Positions 1 through 7,938 of a stretch of 64,000 bases of DNA are shown here, piece after piece (positions within the stretch are counted from its first letter, which is position 1; the number at the start of each line of letters is the position of its first letter). The notes beneath the pieces are model-generated. The model searched no databases, had not been told where the DNA came from, and saw only the letters and a list, made by a program, of their open reading frames with translations. This DNA comes from SZUA-36 sp963749115 (lineage in GTDB: Bacteria; Pseudomonadota; Gammaproteobacteria; Xanthomonadales; SZUA-36). The stretch is from contig CAVVLP010000015.1 in NCBI GenBank assembly GCA_963749115.1, positions 134,326 through 198,325 on the forward strand, in the 5' to 3' direction. The position numbers and the translations under genes were made by a program.

Positions 1-415
1 ATTACTGATCATCGCGCGCGAAGTGGGTCTGGACCTGGAGCTTGACGACATCGAAGTCGAACCGGTGATTACGAATGGTTTTGCCGCAGATGCTGACAGT
101 TTGGAGCTCATTGATCATCTGAAAACGCTGGATGAGGGTTTTTCAGCCAGGGTTGAATCTGCAAAAGCCAGTGACAGTGTTTTACGTTACGTCGGCCGGA
201 TAGAGAATGGTCACTGTCGTGTTTCCGTGGATGTTGTGCCGAAAGCAGACCCCCTTGGTTCCATACGTGATGGTGAAAATGCCCTGGTATTGCACTCCCG
301 GTATTATCAGCCCCTACCCCTGGTATTGCGCGGTTATGGTGCCGGAGCGGAGGTCACTGCAGCCGGAGTATTCGGTGATTTGTTACGCACGGCCTGGAGA
401 CCGTTGGACCTATGA
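1..415 (+). CDS. thrA: ThrA, aspartokinase I/homoserine dehydrogenase I (3' end only)
   Basis: The reading frame is open from base 2, so the gene begins outside the window; about 137 C-terminal codons are visible. They match the end of the homoserine dehydrogenase domain, which reduces aspartate semialdehyde to homoserine in threonine and methionine synthesis. The opening residues (LLIIAREVGL) and the terminal DLLRTAW stretch resemble the ThrA C-terminus. There is no trailing ACT domain, which argues against monofunctional Hom. The stop overlaps the thrB start as ATGA at 412-415, so the two genes are probably translationally coupled. The kinase half is not visible, so calling it bifunctional is an inference from operon type. 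Confidence 0.88.
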   Translation, partial: LLIIAREVGLDLELDDIEVEPVITNGFAADADSLELIDHLKTLDEGFSARVESAKASDSVLRYVGRIENGHCRVSVDVVPKADPLGSIRDGENALVLHSRYYQPLPLVLRGYGAGAEVTAAGVFGDLLRTAWRPLDL

Positions 416-1365
416 AAGAGAAAATTTTAACGGTGTACGCGCCCGCCTCATCGGGTAATGTTTCTGTTGGGTTTGATTCACTGGGTTTGGCTCTTGCCCC
501 GGTGGATGGCAGCTTACTGGGTGACTGTGTGAGCCTCATGGAGGGTAGACCGGCCGACTGGATGCTGTCTATCGATGGCCCGTTTGCAGATGCATTACCA
601 CGGGACCAGGAACAGAATATTGTCATTTCATCATGCCGTCGTTTCGAACAGGCTGCTCGGCAAGCAGGTGCCGAAGTCCAACCCTTGAATATCACCCTGG
701 ACAAACGTCTGCCGGTTGGTAGCGGCCTGGGATCAAGTGCCAGTTCAATCGTTGCTACGCTGGTCGCACTTAACCGCTACTTTGGCCGGGTGTTGGATCG
801 CCCGGCCTTGTTGCAACTGATGGCGGAAATGGAAGGTAGTATCTCCGGCGAAGTGCATTTGGACAATATCGCGCCGTGTCTGCTTGGCGGATTACGATTG
901 TGTATGCCCGGTGGTGCCCGACAGTATAGTTTGCCGTGGCCGGGACACTGGCAAACCGTGGTTGCATGGCCGGGTACCCGGCTGGAAACACGCCCCGCCA
1001 GGGAGGTTTTACCGGAAAAATATGATCGTAAAACGGTCGTCAATCACGGTGCACAATTCGCTTTGTTCGTTCATCTGTTACACCAGGGTGAGGCACGAGG
1101 CGCAGCAAATTGCATGGTGGATTTACTTGCTGAGCCGTATCGCAAGACCTTGCTTCCAGGTTTCGAGATGGCCCGGGTTGAGTTAGCACAAATGGGGGCA
1201 CTGGCGACGGGTATTTCCGGTTCCGGGCCGACGGTTTTTTGTATTGTTGATGACAGCCATACAGCCAAAGCTGTAGCCGAATGGTTGAAGAACCATTACC
1301 TTCAGAATGAAACCGGTTTTGTACACATCTGCCGGGCCGACCTTGCCGGTGCCCGCGAAGTTTGA
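412..1365 (+). CDS. thrB: Homoserine kinase ThrB
   Basis: This 317-residue GHMP-family kinase phosphorylates homoserine to O-phosphohomoserine in the cytoplasm. Near residue 100 is the GHMP ATP-binding loop PVGSGLGSSASS, and near residue 265 the C-terminal glycine-rich motif GISGSGPTVF. An early SSGNVSVGFDSLG segment is typical of ThrB. The length is close to E. coli ThrB (310). The start overlaps the thrA stop by four bases, and thrC begins 28 bases after the thrB stop, so the order is thrA-thrB-thrC in one operon. Confidence 0.96.
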   Translation: MKEKILTVYAPASSGNVSVGFDSLGLALAPVDGSLLGDCVSLMEGRPADWMLSIDGPFADALPRDQEQNIVISSCRRFEQAARQAGAEVQPLNITLDKRLPVGSGLGSSASSIVATLVALNRYFGRVLDRPALLQLMAEMEGSISGEVHLDNIAPCLLGGLRLCMPGGARQYSLPWPGHWQTVVAWPGTRLETRPAREVLPEKYDRKTVVNHGAQFALFVHLLHQGEARGAANCMVDLLAEPYRKTLLPGFEMARVELAQMGALATGISGSGPTVFCIVDDSHTAKAVAEWLKNHYLQNETGFVHICRADLAGAREV

Positions 1366-1393
1366 CCACATCAAAAACAGGAAACCCGTTTTT

Positions 1394-2668
1394 ATGCAGT
1401 TCATCAATATAAGCCACCCCGAGCAAAAGGTGACGTTTCCACAGGCCGTTATTACCGGGCTTGGCAAGGGCCAGGGTTTGTTCTTTCCGGAGCACCTTGC
1501 ACCATTGGACAATGTCCGGGATTTGCTGGATATGGATTTTGTCGAGCGCAGCAAAATTTTATTGCAGCACCTGGTCGGTGACGCGATGCCGGTCGATGAT
1601 GTACACGCCTGCGTCGAAAAGGCATTTAACTTTCCTGTCACGCTGGCACCTGTTTCCGGGCAGATTTATGCACTGGAGTTATTTCACGGACCATCACTTG
1701 CATTCAAGGACTTTGGTGCGCGTTTTATGGCGCAATGCCTGGCCAGTTTCAACACGGGTAAGCGCACGACCATACTGACGGCAACTTCCGGTGATACCGG
1801 AGCCGCTGTAGCTCTCGCGTTTTACGACCAGCCCGGAATTGACGTAGTGGTGCTGTACCCTAAAGGCAAAGTAACAGCCTTGCAGGAAAAACTGTTTTGC
1901 ACTTTAGGTGGCAATATCAGAACCATTGCCATCGAGGATGATTTTGATGCCTGCCAACAACTGGTCAAACAGTCGTTTGACGATCTGCACCTGGTCGAGG
2001 CGTTGGGGCTTAACTCTGCCAATTCGATCAATGTGGCCCGTTTGCTGGCACAGGTTTGCTATTACTTTGAAGCGGTTGCGAAGCTGCCCGGAGGAATCGA
2101 GCCCGTATTCAGCGTACCCAGCGGTAACTTTGGAAACGTGACGGCCGGTTTGACGGCGCATGCCCTGGGGTTGCCGATGAAGCGGATGATCGCTGCTACC
2201 AATCGTAATGATACGGTACCAAGGTTCCTTGATTCAGGCAGGTGGGAGCCACGACCAACGGTGGCAACCTTGACCAATGCCATGGATATTTCGCTACCCA
2301 ACAATTTTCCCCGTGTGCTGGAACTGGAGAAACGCCACGGTCTGCCTCTTAAGGATTTACTGATATCGTTTGCTATCAATGATGCTGATACAAAAGAGGC
2401 CGTACGTGCGCTTGATGAAGAATCTTACCTGGCTGACCCACACAGTGCCCTGGCCTGGAAAGCACTGACGGACAGCCTCGGTGAAAATGAAACGGGTGTG
2501 TTTTTATGTACTGCACACCCGGCCAAGTTCAGGGAAATCATTGAAGAAACACTAAAACGACCCGTGGTACTACCTGAAGCCCTGGAAAAAGCATCCGAAA
2601 AAGAGGTTTTGAGTGTTCAGATGCCCGCTGATTTCAGTTTGTTGCGAGACTATTTACTGCAGGACTGA
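1394..2668 (+). CDS. thrC: Threonine synthase ThrC
   Basis: The enzyme converts O-phosphohomoserine to threonine using pyridoxal phosphate. The start is placed at the ATG at 1394 (MQFINISHPEQKVTF), because that gives 424 residues, close to E. coli ThrC (428); the open frame extends upstream to 1307 but would add 29 unrelated residues. The PLP lysine is in GPSLAFKDFGARF near residue 105, followed by TSGDTGAAVA and the phosphate-binding PSGNFGN near residue 245. It is the last gene of the operon, with a terminator about 80 bases downstream. Confidence 0.96.
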   Translation: MQFINISHPEQKVTFPQAVITGLGKGQGLFFPEHLAPLDNVRDLLDMDFVERSKILLQHLVGDAMPVDDVHACVEKAFNFPVTLAPVSGQIYALELFHGPSLAFKDFGARFMAQCLASFNTGKRTTILTATSGDTGAAVALAFYDQPGIDVVVLYPKGKVTALQEKLFCTLGGNIRTIAIEDDFDACQQLVKQSFDDLHLVEALGLNSANSINVARLLAQVCYYFEAVAKLPGGIEPVFSVPSGNFGNVTAGLTAHALGLPMKRMIAATNRNDTVPRFLDSGRWEPRPTVATLTNAMDISLPNNFPRVLELEKRHGLPLKDLLISFAINDADTKEAVRALDEESYLADPHSALAWKALTDSLGENETGVFLCTAHPAKFREIIEETLKRPVVLPEALEKASEKEVLSVQMPADFSLLRDYLLQD

Positions 2669-2749
2669 AAAAAAATAAATATTCACCAACCTTTTCCCGC
2701 AACGATTGTTCTTAGCCTAAGGGGGGGGATGTTTTTCTCCTAATTATGG

Positions 2750-2775
2750 CTCCGGGTAAAACCGGAGTTTTTTTT
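2750..2775 (+). terminator. Intrinsic terminator of thrABC
   Basis: A six-base-pair stem (CTCCGG/CCGGAG) with a six-base loop is followed directly by eight T residues on the plus strand. It lies 82 bases after the thrC stop and is the obvious end of the threonine operon. The minus strand has no T tract, so it is unidirectional. Confidence 0.9.
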
Positions 2776-2790
2776 GGTTTCAATTAAATT

Positions 2791-2850
2791 GCCCCGACTC
2801 CAGTGTGGTGAAGGAGGACTAAAAACACCACACACAGAATCGGGGGCTTT
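2791..2850 (+). other. Long imperfect hairpin with purine-rich loop
   Basis: GCCCCGA (2791-2797) pairs with TCGGGGGC (2840-2847), and GTGTGGTG (2803-2810) pairs exactly with CACCACAC (2826-2833), leaving a 15-base loop beginning AAGGAGGA. Four T residues follow on the plus strand, so it may be a backup terminator for the thr operon. The loop resembles a Shine-Dalgarno or CsrA-type site, but no start codon follows it. Its function is not known. Confidence 0.5.
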
Positions 2851-2950
2851 TCGCGCAGTTAACGTACCCTGTAATCCTTTACTGAACCAGATCCATCCGG
2901 TTTTTCCAATACATAAAGCCAGTATCTCCGGCCTCTGACGCACCTGCACT

Positions 2951-3024
2951 AAAAAAAAGAGCCCCGGTTTCAGCCCAGGCGAAAGGGGGGGAGGTATCCA
3001 CCTGGGCTAAAACGAAACCGGGGC
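2951..3024 (-). terminator. Terminator of the small minus-strand operon
   Basis: GCCCCGGTTTC (2961-2971) pairs exactly with GAAACCGGGGC (3014-3024), and AGCCCAGG (2972-2979) with CCTGGGCT (3001-3008), enclosing a 21-base loop. Read on the minus strand, the stem is followed by TC and eight T residues (2951-2958), the form of an intrinsic terminator. It lies 64 bases downstream of the small membrane-protein gene at 3089-3181. Confidence 0.85.
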
Positions 3025-3088
3025 ATAAGTTTGGTAGCGGGCGTTTGCTACCGAAATCCCCCGAAACTCAAAATACACTCCTTGACTC

Positions 3089-3181
3089 TTAGCCAAATAA
3101 CATAATCATATTGACCATGATGGCGACGATTGATCCGGCAACCACCATTCGCATGATGTTCTTCATCAATAATTGATCCAT
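3089..3181 (-). CDS. Very small membrane protein (30 aa)
   Basis: I do not recognise this protein. The frame encodes about 30 residues, MDQLLMKNIMRM then a hydrophobic stretch (VVAGSIVAIMVNMIMLF) long enough for one transmembrane helix. An AGGAG sits seven bases before the ATG at 3181; an in-frame ATG two codons earlier (3187) is too close to it. The gene follows the 64-residue frame at 3196-3390 on the same strand with only a short gap, and is followed by a strong terminator. Ribosome site, helix and terminator together make it more likely than chance, but it is a prediction from sequence only. Confidence 0.6.
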   Translation of the reverse strand: MDQLLMKNIMRMVVAGSIVAIMVNMIMLFG

Positions 3182-3195
3182 GTTCATACTCCTGT

Positions 3196-3390
3196 TCATT
3201 GCCTTGTTTCAATCTCGTCTGATGCGCTGTCCATCATCATCAGTTTTCTTTCTGCCAGTTCACATGCATTCAACATGCGTTCGGTTGCTTGTTCAGAAAT
3301 TGTTCCTCTCCGGCTCTCTATCATGTAGCGCCAAAACTCAATCTCCGTCCTGCAACATTTTTTCCTCTGTTTCCATTGCTGCTTTTCCAT
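3196..3390 (-). CDS. Small charged protein of unknown function
   Basis: An open frame of 64 residues from the ATG at 3390 (MEKQQWKQRKKCC); a longer version from a TTG at 3456 gives 86. It is soluble and charged, with a region (ISEQATERMLNACELAERKLMMMD) likely to be alpha-helical and an acidic C-terminus. No family is recognised. It is divergent from the AraC-type gene and lies just upstream of the small membrane protein, with which it probably shares a transcript. The start codon is uncertain because neither candidate has a strong ribosome site. Confidence 0.45.
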   Translation of the reverse strand: MEKQQWKQRKKCCRTEIEFWRYMIESRRGTISEQATERMLNACELAERKLMMMDSASDEIETRQ

Positions 3391-3526
3391 CAGCGGTCTC
3401 TGCGATGTGCGTACTTTATGAAAGGCCGGGGTGTTCCGCTTGACCAACGTGGACAATCAGTTGACCCAAATAGCATGGTGAATGAGAATATGCGGGCTAG
3501 TCATAACCATTACAGGTAATCGCAGT

Positions 3527-4525
3527 ATGTCGGTGTTCGCTCCCAGCGTGGTCATTTTGTGGAAAACGATTGAATCCTATGGGGTTGACCCTGCACCTTT
3601 GTTTGCATCTGAAGGTATAAAGATCCAGTTGCCGATTGATTCTTCGATGCGTCTGCCATATGAGAAAATTGACCGGATTCGGACAAAGGCGGTAGAGCTT
3701 TGCAGGGATGAAGCGTTCGGTGTCAGGTCGGCGTCCGTCTATGCGGTCTCACAGCTTGGCGCATTGGGTTACGCCTGGCAGGCAAGCCTGACACTGAGAA
3801 AAGCCTGCTCAAGACTGGAGCGCTTTATACGTGTCGTAAACGACAAGGCTGTAGTTCTTGTTGAGGATATCGACAATTGCCTGGTGGTTACGCTCCAGTT
3901 AAACATACCCAGCGACTGTATATCAGCACGGGATGATGGCGCGTTGGCAACAATCACCAGGATGTGCAGGTTGATTTGCGGGGAACATTTTCGTTTAACG
4001 GCAGTGAACTTCAAGCACCCCGAGCCACGGGATATTAAGCCTTATTTCGAGTATTTTGCTTGTCAGCTGAATTTTAACCAGGCCGAGAACCAGTTGTTGA
4101 TACCGTTATCGATTGCCGATGAAGTACTGATTGGCGCTAACCCGGAACTGGCCTTGCTCAATGACCAGGTCGTTACGCGCCGCCTGGCGCTGTTAGACCG
4201 TAACGACATAGTCGCAAGGGTGCAATCGGCGCTGATGGAGCAGTTACCAAATGGCAATATCAGTGATGATTCGGTAGCAACTGCCCTGCATATGTCGGTA
4301 CGTACGATGCACCGTAAACTGGCTGAGGTGAATCATAATTTCAGAACCCTGTTGGTTGAGATGCGTCGCAGCCTGGCCGAACTTTACATCCTTGACAATA
4401 GTCTCACCCTGACAGAAATTTCCCTGCTGCTCGGATTCTCCGAGCCAAGTTCTTTTTCGCGGGCCTTTAAAAACTGGACTGGCTCGGCACCCAGTGAAAT
4501 AAGACAGGCCCGATCATTGGATTGA
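3527..4525 (+). CDS. AraC-family transcriptional regulator
   Basis: A DNA-binding regulator of 332 residues from the ATG at 3527 (MSVFAPSVVILWKTIESYG); the frame is open from 3482 but the extra 15 residues look unrelated. The N-terminal two thirds resembles the arabinose-binding-like domain of OruR/ArgR-type AraC proteins (PF12625 style). The last 100 residues hold the double helix-turn-helix, ending in the typical LGFSEPSSFSRAFKNWTG. The ligand cannot be told. It is divergent from the tiny minus-strand pair and convergent with the glycosyltransferase gene, so either neighbour could be a target. Confidence 0.9.
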   Translation: MSVFAPSVVILWKTIESYGVDPAPLFASEGIKIQLPIDSSMRLPYEKIDRIRTKAVELCRDEAFGVRSASVYAVSQLGALGYAWQASLTLRKACSRLERFIRVVNDKAVVLVEDIDNCLVVTLQLNIPSDCISARDDGALATITRMCRLICGEHFRLTAVNFKHPEPRDIKPYFEYFACQLNFNQAENQLLIPLSIADEVLIGANPELALLNDQVVTRRLALLDRNDIVARVQSALMEQLPNGNISDDSVATALHMSVRTMHRKLAEVNHNFRTLLVEMRRSLAELYILDNSLTLTEISLLLGFSEPSSFSRAFKNWTGSAPSEIRQARSLD

Positions 4526-4541
4526 TAAAGGCCCGGGCGTT

Positions 4542-6404
4542 CTACATTGAGTTGATCATTTTAGTCGCAGCAGCACGTATCTCCGGCCATGCTTTGAGTG
4601 CAGTGGCGAAATCGCCCCAAAGGTTTTTCCAAAAAATAATTAATTCATCACCATCCATCGCAGTGGGTAGCCCCTTGACCGTGAAGTCATCACGGCTGGC
4701 TCGATCCAGGTCGGCATTCAACTGTGAAATACCGTTTCGCAGGTAGTTCTGCCAATTGACCGGAGCCGGTTCAGACGTGGCCAATAGAGAGGTCAGATGA
4801 TTAAGACGCTCCGAATCGCCTCGTAACCTGCTGTCGCGGTACATGGACGACAGTGAATCAGCGCTGGCTGTGGCCATATCGTTAAACCAGGCCGACAAAT
4901 TCAACAGGCGGTCGTGAGGGGAGGGAGAATGGCAGTTTGATCTGTGTTCAATGATTTTTCTAACGAGGAACTTGAGAAAGGAATCCGGGGGTGTGAAATT
5001 CAGATCCCTGTCGCGCCATTGGCGATCAGGCAATGGCAGGTGCGGTATTGCCCACGGGTAATCCAGTGTGACGCTTGTTGGAAAAATAAAATCCAGCATG
5101 TAGCCGAACAACCGGTCCTGGCCGCGTATGTTTGGCAAGTAGGGTGGCAACATCCGGCGGTTATCAAAACCGGTAATCTGTGACATGTTGGAGCGGGGTT
5201 TGAAATGTGGTTGTTTTCGACCAATCCAGACTTTTCGACTGCTGAGCGCGTGGGTTGTTTTTTCCACTGACTCCAGCATACGTTTAAGCGAAGCCGGCGC
5301 CATATCAGGTAGCCAGGTATTTCTACCAGTGCCCGGACAACCCAGTGAGCCACATTCAGTGACCAGGATTTCTGAATCGGGCTGCAATTCGCTTAGCTGC
5401 AAGGCTGTTGCGCCGGTAAAACCAGCAGCTTTCAGGTGATTTTGCCCCAGTACCGTCAGTGCCTCTGAAAAAGTCAAACCCAGACACTGCATGTGGCGAT
5501 TGATGGGGTCGGGGTTAAGGGGCTGATGCAGATATGCCCATTCCTGCTCACTTCCGAAAAACTCCGCCTCACGCGGGCCATCAAAAAACGTGATATCGGT
5601 CTTTTTTCGGGGCGGGTCGTATACATCGCAAATGGTATCGTCATCTATCATCACCAGGCGGTGACCACATGACAACAACAGGGCCAGGTTGCGGGTCAAA
5701 CCGCAGGTCCAATAGTCCTTCCAGCGAGACTGGTCTGCCAGAAAATGTATGGCATTTTCGTGTTCTGGTAACTGTTCAACCAGCCCATTGAGCAGAGCTT
5801 GCTGTTCTGCCTGGCCGAAATACTGCAGTTGAGCATCAATTTTGGAAGAAAACTGGTCTGTCAGTGCCTTATTCTGGTTTATGTTTTCAGCTTTACGGGA
5901 GTCGTCTATGACGTACAGACGATGAAACGCACCGGTATCGCAATTGGCGACAATGGACTCGAGTAGTCGCTCCAGCGCTTGCGGGCGCTCCCAGGTCAGG
6001 ATGGCTACAACCGGCGTGTCGGTTTCTTTTTCTTTGGTCTTGTTTTCAACTTTAATTTTGAGCCTGTCGCAGACATTCTTTGCAGACAGCATGATGCCGC
6101 TATCAAGCATGCTTTGTAGAACTTTGCGGATATCAGCCTGCTGGCCCTGCATGCCTGGATTGCTTGCAATGATGGACTCGGTGTGCTGGCCGAGGGTCTT
6201 GAACTGCCTGCAATGCAAGAGAGAGGCATAGACTTCGGGTTTGACCATTGCACGTTTACCATTGCGGGTATTGTGTAATAACAGATTTCCATCGGGTAAA
6301 GGGTAGGCTTGGCACAGATCAAATGCGACCCGATCAGGCAAAGGTTTGAAGGGGTTGGCCGGGTTGACCGACATCCCCAGGGAAAACTCTGTTTTATCAT
6401 TCAT
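4542..6404 (-). CDS. Glycosyltransferase with PqqD-like N-terminal domain
   Basis: A 620-residue protein from the ATG at 6404. Residues about 20-110 (LLLHNTRNGKRAMVKPEVY, then a leucine-rich helical part ending MLDSGIML) resemble the PqqD/RRE winged-helix fold that binds leader peptides. From about residue 130 the pattern VVAILTWERPQALERLLES plus VIDDS looks like a GT-A Rossmann core, and MIDDDT near residue 255 is a DxD-type metal and sugar-nucleotide site. The C-terminal 250 residues are not recognised. The start overlaps the stop of the exported-peptide gene by eight bases (ATGAATGA), implying translational coupling. The RRE assignment is inference; the glycosyltransferase call is firmer. 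Confidence 0.72.
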   Translation of the reverse strand: MNDKTEFSLGMSVNPANPFKPLPDRVAFDLCQAYPLPDGNLLLHNTRNGKRAMVKPEVYASLLHCRQFKTLGQHTESIIASNPGMQGQQADIRKVLQSMLDSGIMLSAKNVCDRLKIKVENKTKEKETDTPVVAILTWERPQALERLLESIVANCDTGAFHRLYVIDDSRKAENINQNKALTDQFSSKIDAQLQYFGQAEQQALLNGLVEQLPEHENAIHFLADQSRWKDYWTCGLTRNLALLLSCGHRLVMIDDDTICDVYDPPRKKTDITFFDGPREAEFFGSEQEWAYLHQPLNPDPINRHMQCLGLTFSEALTVLGQNHLKAAGFTGATALQLSELQPDSEILVTECGSLGCPGTGRNTWLPDMAPASLKRMLESVEKTTHALSSRKVWIGRKQPHFKPRSNMSQITGFDNRRMLPPYLPNIRGQDRLFGYMLDFIFPTSVTLDYPWAIPHLPLPDRQWRDRDLNFTPPDSFLKFLVRKIIEHRSNCHSPSPHDRLLNLSAWFNDMATASADSLSSMYRDSRLRGDSERLNHLTSLLATSEPAPVNWQNYLRNGISQLNADLDRASRDDFTVKGLPTAMDGDELIIFWKNLWGDFATALKAWPEIRAAATKMINSM

Positions 6405-6639
6405 TACGCGACTCCCGGGTTTCCACAAGTTCGCGGCAATACTCACGGCAGGCGGCAACTAAGTGGTAAGGCCCGGTGGTGTTTTGAGTTAGCCGGTACG
6501 CGCGTTGTTCAGCCTGCCCCCATTGATTCCTGTTCTGAGTCCGGTTGGTTGAATCAAGCTCCTGTGCCGTCAAAGGTACTGAGAACAAGAACATAAATAG
6601 GGTGCAGAAAATTCGAAAACGCAATTCTGGAAAATACAT
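6397..6639 (-). CDS. Small exported protein coupled to the glycosyltransferase
   Basis: From the ATG at 6639 the frame gives 80 residues with a Sec signal peptide (FRIFCTLFMFLFSVPLTA, cleavage likely before QELDS). The mature part is about 53 residues, rich in Gln, Asn and Arg, with a CxxxC pair (ACREYCREL) near the end. No family is recognised. It lies immediately 5' of the glycosyltransferase gene and overlaps it, so the two are probably made together; it could be a substrate or an exported partner. An upstream extension to 6744 is open but would remove the N-terminal signal peptide. Confidence 0.6.
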   Translation of the reverse strand: MYFPELRFRIFCTLFMFLFSVPLTAQELDSTNRTQNRNQWGQAEQRAYRLTQNTTGPYHLVAACREYCRELVETRESRNE

Positions 6640-6712
6640 ATCTGCTTTTCTACCTGAGCTGTACAGTTTTGATTCAGATGAGATTGTAAGGTAGGAGGTT
6701 GGTGCTGTCGTG

Positions 6713-6755
6713 CAAAAAAAAGCAGAAGTTTCAATTTGAAACATCTGCTTTATTT
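6713..6755 (-). terminator. Bidirectional intrinsic terminator
   Basis: AGCAGA-A-GTTTC (6721-6732) pairs with GAAAC-A-TCTGCT (6738-6749) around a five-base loop. The minus-strand transcript continues into eight T residues (6713-6720) and the plus strand into TTATTTT. It separates the exported-peptide gene from whatever is transcribed on the minus strand upstream. Confidence 0.82.
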
Positions 6756-6797
6756 TCCCTGTACTTTAATGCTAGCGGTTTTTATCCAGCGAAACCT

Positions 6798-7082
6798 TTA
6801 TTTTGTCTTTAGCAAATTTCTATGGTTTTCGAAGCTGTATTTTAACCGCCCGGTGTACAGCGGGTGGCGTAATCTTTTTCCACAGCAACCGGAATTCTGA
6901 CCCCTGCCGGCTGGCAGTATTTGAAACAGGTTTTGAAATGCCCCCAACCCAGAACCTGTTTGACCGTTTAAGCATACTCCAAGCATAATCAAAAATCCAG
7001 TATCTGCTACATTTTGTATAATACTTTCCGACCGGTTAATACCCATCTGAAACTTAAGAGCAATCGTCTCCTGGTGATCCAT
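6798..7082 (-). CDS. Possible small protein, unknown
   Basis: An open frame of about 94 residues from the ATG at 7082 (MDHQETIALKFQMG), preceded by GAGGAA at a suitable distance and followed by the terminator at 6713-6755. The composition is not strongly protein-like: no clear domain, one moderately hydrophobic stretch (GFLIMLGVCL) and a basic C-terminus. The ribosome site and terminator are the only support. If it is not a gene, 6756-7182 is an otherwise empty intergenic stretch holding the promoter of the YgjP-like gene. Confidence 0.3.
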   Translation of the reverse strand: MDHQETIALKFQMGINRSESIIQNVADTGFLIMLGVCLNGQTGSGLGAFQNLFQILPAGRGQNSGCCGKRLRHPLYTGRLKYSFENHRNLLKTK

Positions 7083-7182
7083 AGGCCAATTCCTCATGAA
7101 TTACAAATAAGAACAATGAAACGACCACCGATACGACAAACCGATGAATAATAATCATTTAAACGAATAGAATAGATTCTCA

Positions 7183-7905
7183 ATGCGACGATTAAGCTTC
7201 GAAACCCCAAGCGGATTATTGGAATACACCATCACCCGTCGTTCACGGGTAACAAAACGTCTGCATATGGAGCTCGATGAAAATGGTGGCCTGGTAGTTG
7301 TAGCACCCCGTCACTGGTCAAAAGCACATATCAATGCAACCCTGTCTCAAAACACAGCCCGGGTAGAGCGTTTTCTTATCAGGGCCCGCCGAAGGCAACT
7401 GGAACCGTTGCTTTATGTTAACGGTGAGCTGCATTTCTACCTTGGTGAGTGTTACCCCTTGGCCATTCTTCCCGGTTCGGGTCGGAAGACCGGCGTCAAG
7501 TTTAGCGGAAATGAAATCCGCATCGAAATCTACCAGTATGATCCGGGGAGAATCCGGGTTGCATTGCAGTCCTGGTACCACAAGCAGGCACTGAATGTTT
7601 TCAAAACACGTTTGCAGACTATCGCGGGCAGGGCAGACTGGGTCGGAGACAGGCCGGTTCCGCTAAAACTTCGAAGAATGAAACGCACCTGGGGCAACTG
7701 TTCATCCGGGGGTGTGATCAAGCTGAACACCCATTTGATCAAGGCGCCCCTGTTGATTATTGATTCTGTTATTGCACATGAGCTGTGCCACCTCGTGGAG
7801 ATGAATCACGGCAAGGCGTTTTATGCCTTGTTGGAACGATTGAATCCTCACTGGCGTCAGAACCGGGCCTGGTTGCGGTCTGAAGGTAATACCTACCTGT
7901 TATGA
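7183..7905 (+). CDS. YgjP-like (DUF45) metallopeptidase
   Basis: A 240-residue cytoplasmic protein of the YgjP/WLM-like metallopeptidase family. The zinc motif HELCHLVEMNHGKAFY lies near residue 200, with the HExxH-type helix and a third ligand in the following NHG segment. MKRTWGNCSSGG near residue 165 and LNTHLIKAP are typical of YgjP. The physiological substrate of the family is not known. It ends 34 bases from the convergent histidine-kinase gene. Confidence 0.88.
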   Translation: MRRLSFETPSGLLEYTITRRSRVTKRLHMELDENGGLVVVAPRHWSKAHINATLSQNTARVERFLIRARRRQLEPLLYVNGELHFYLGECYPLAILPGSGRKTGVKFSGNEIRIEIYQYDPGRIRVALQSWYHKQALNVFKTRLQTIAGRADWVGDRPVPLKLRRMKRTWGNCSSGGVIKLNTHLIKAPLLIIDSVIAHELCHLVEMNHGKAFYALLERLNPHWRQNRAWLRSEGNTYLL

Positions 7906-7938
7906 ATCACTGACCGGGCTTCAACCAGGATTTTCAAA

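Noticed and set aside
412..2668. Internal promoter or attenuator inside thrABC
   Set aside because: Gene overlaps and short gaps leave no room for an attenuator; the leader lies before the window.
2740..2949. Minus-strand frame of 69 codons across the thr terminator region
   Set aside because: It covers two hairpins and lacks a ribosome site.
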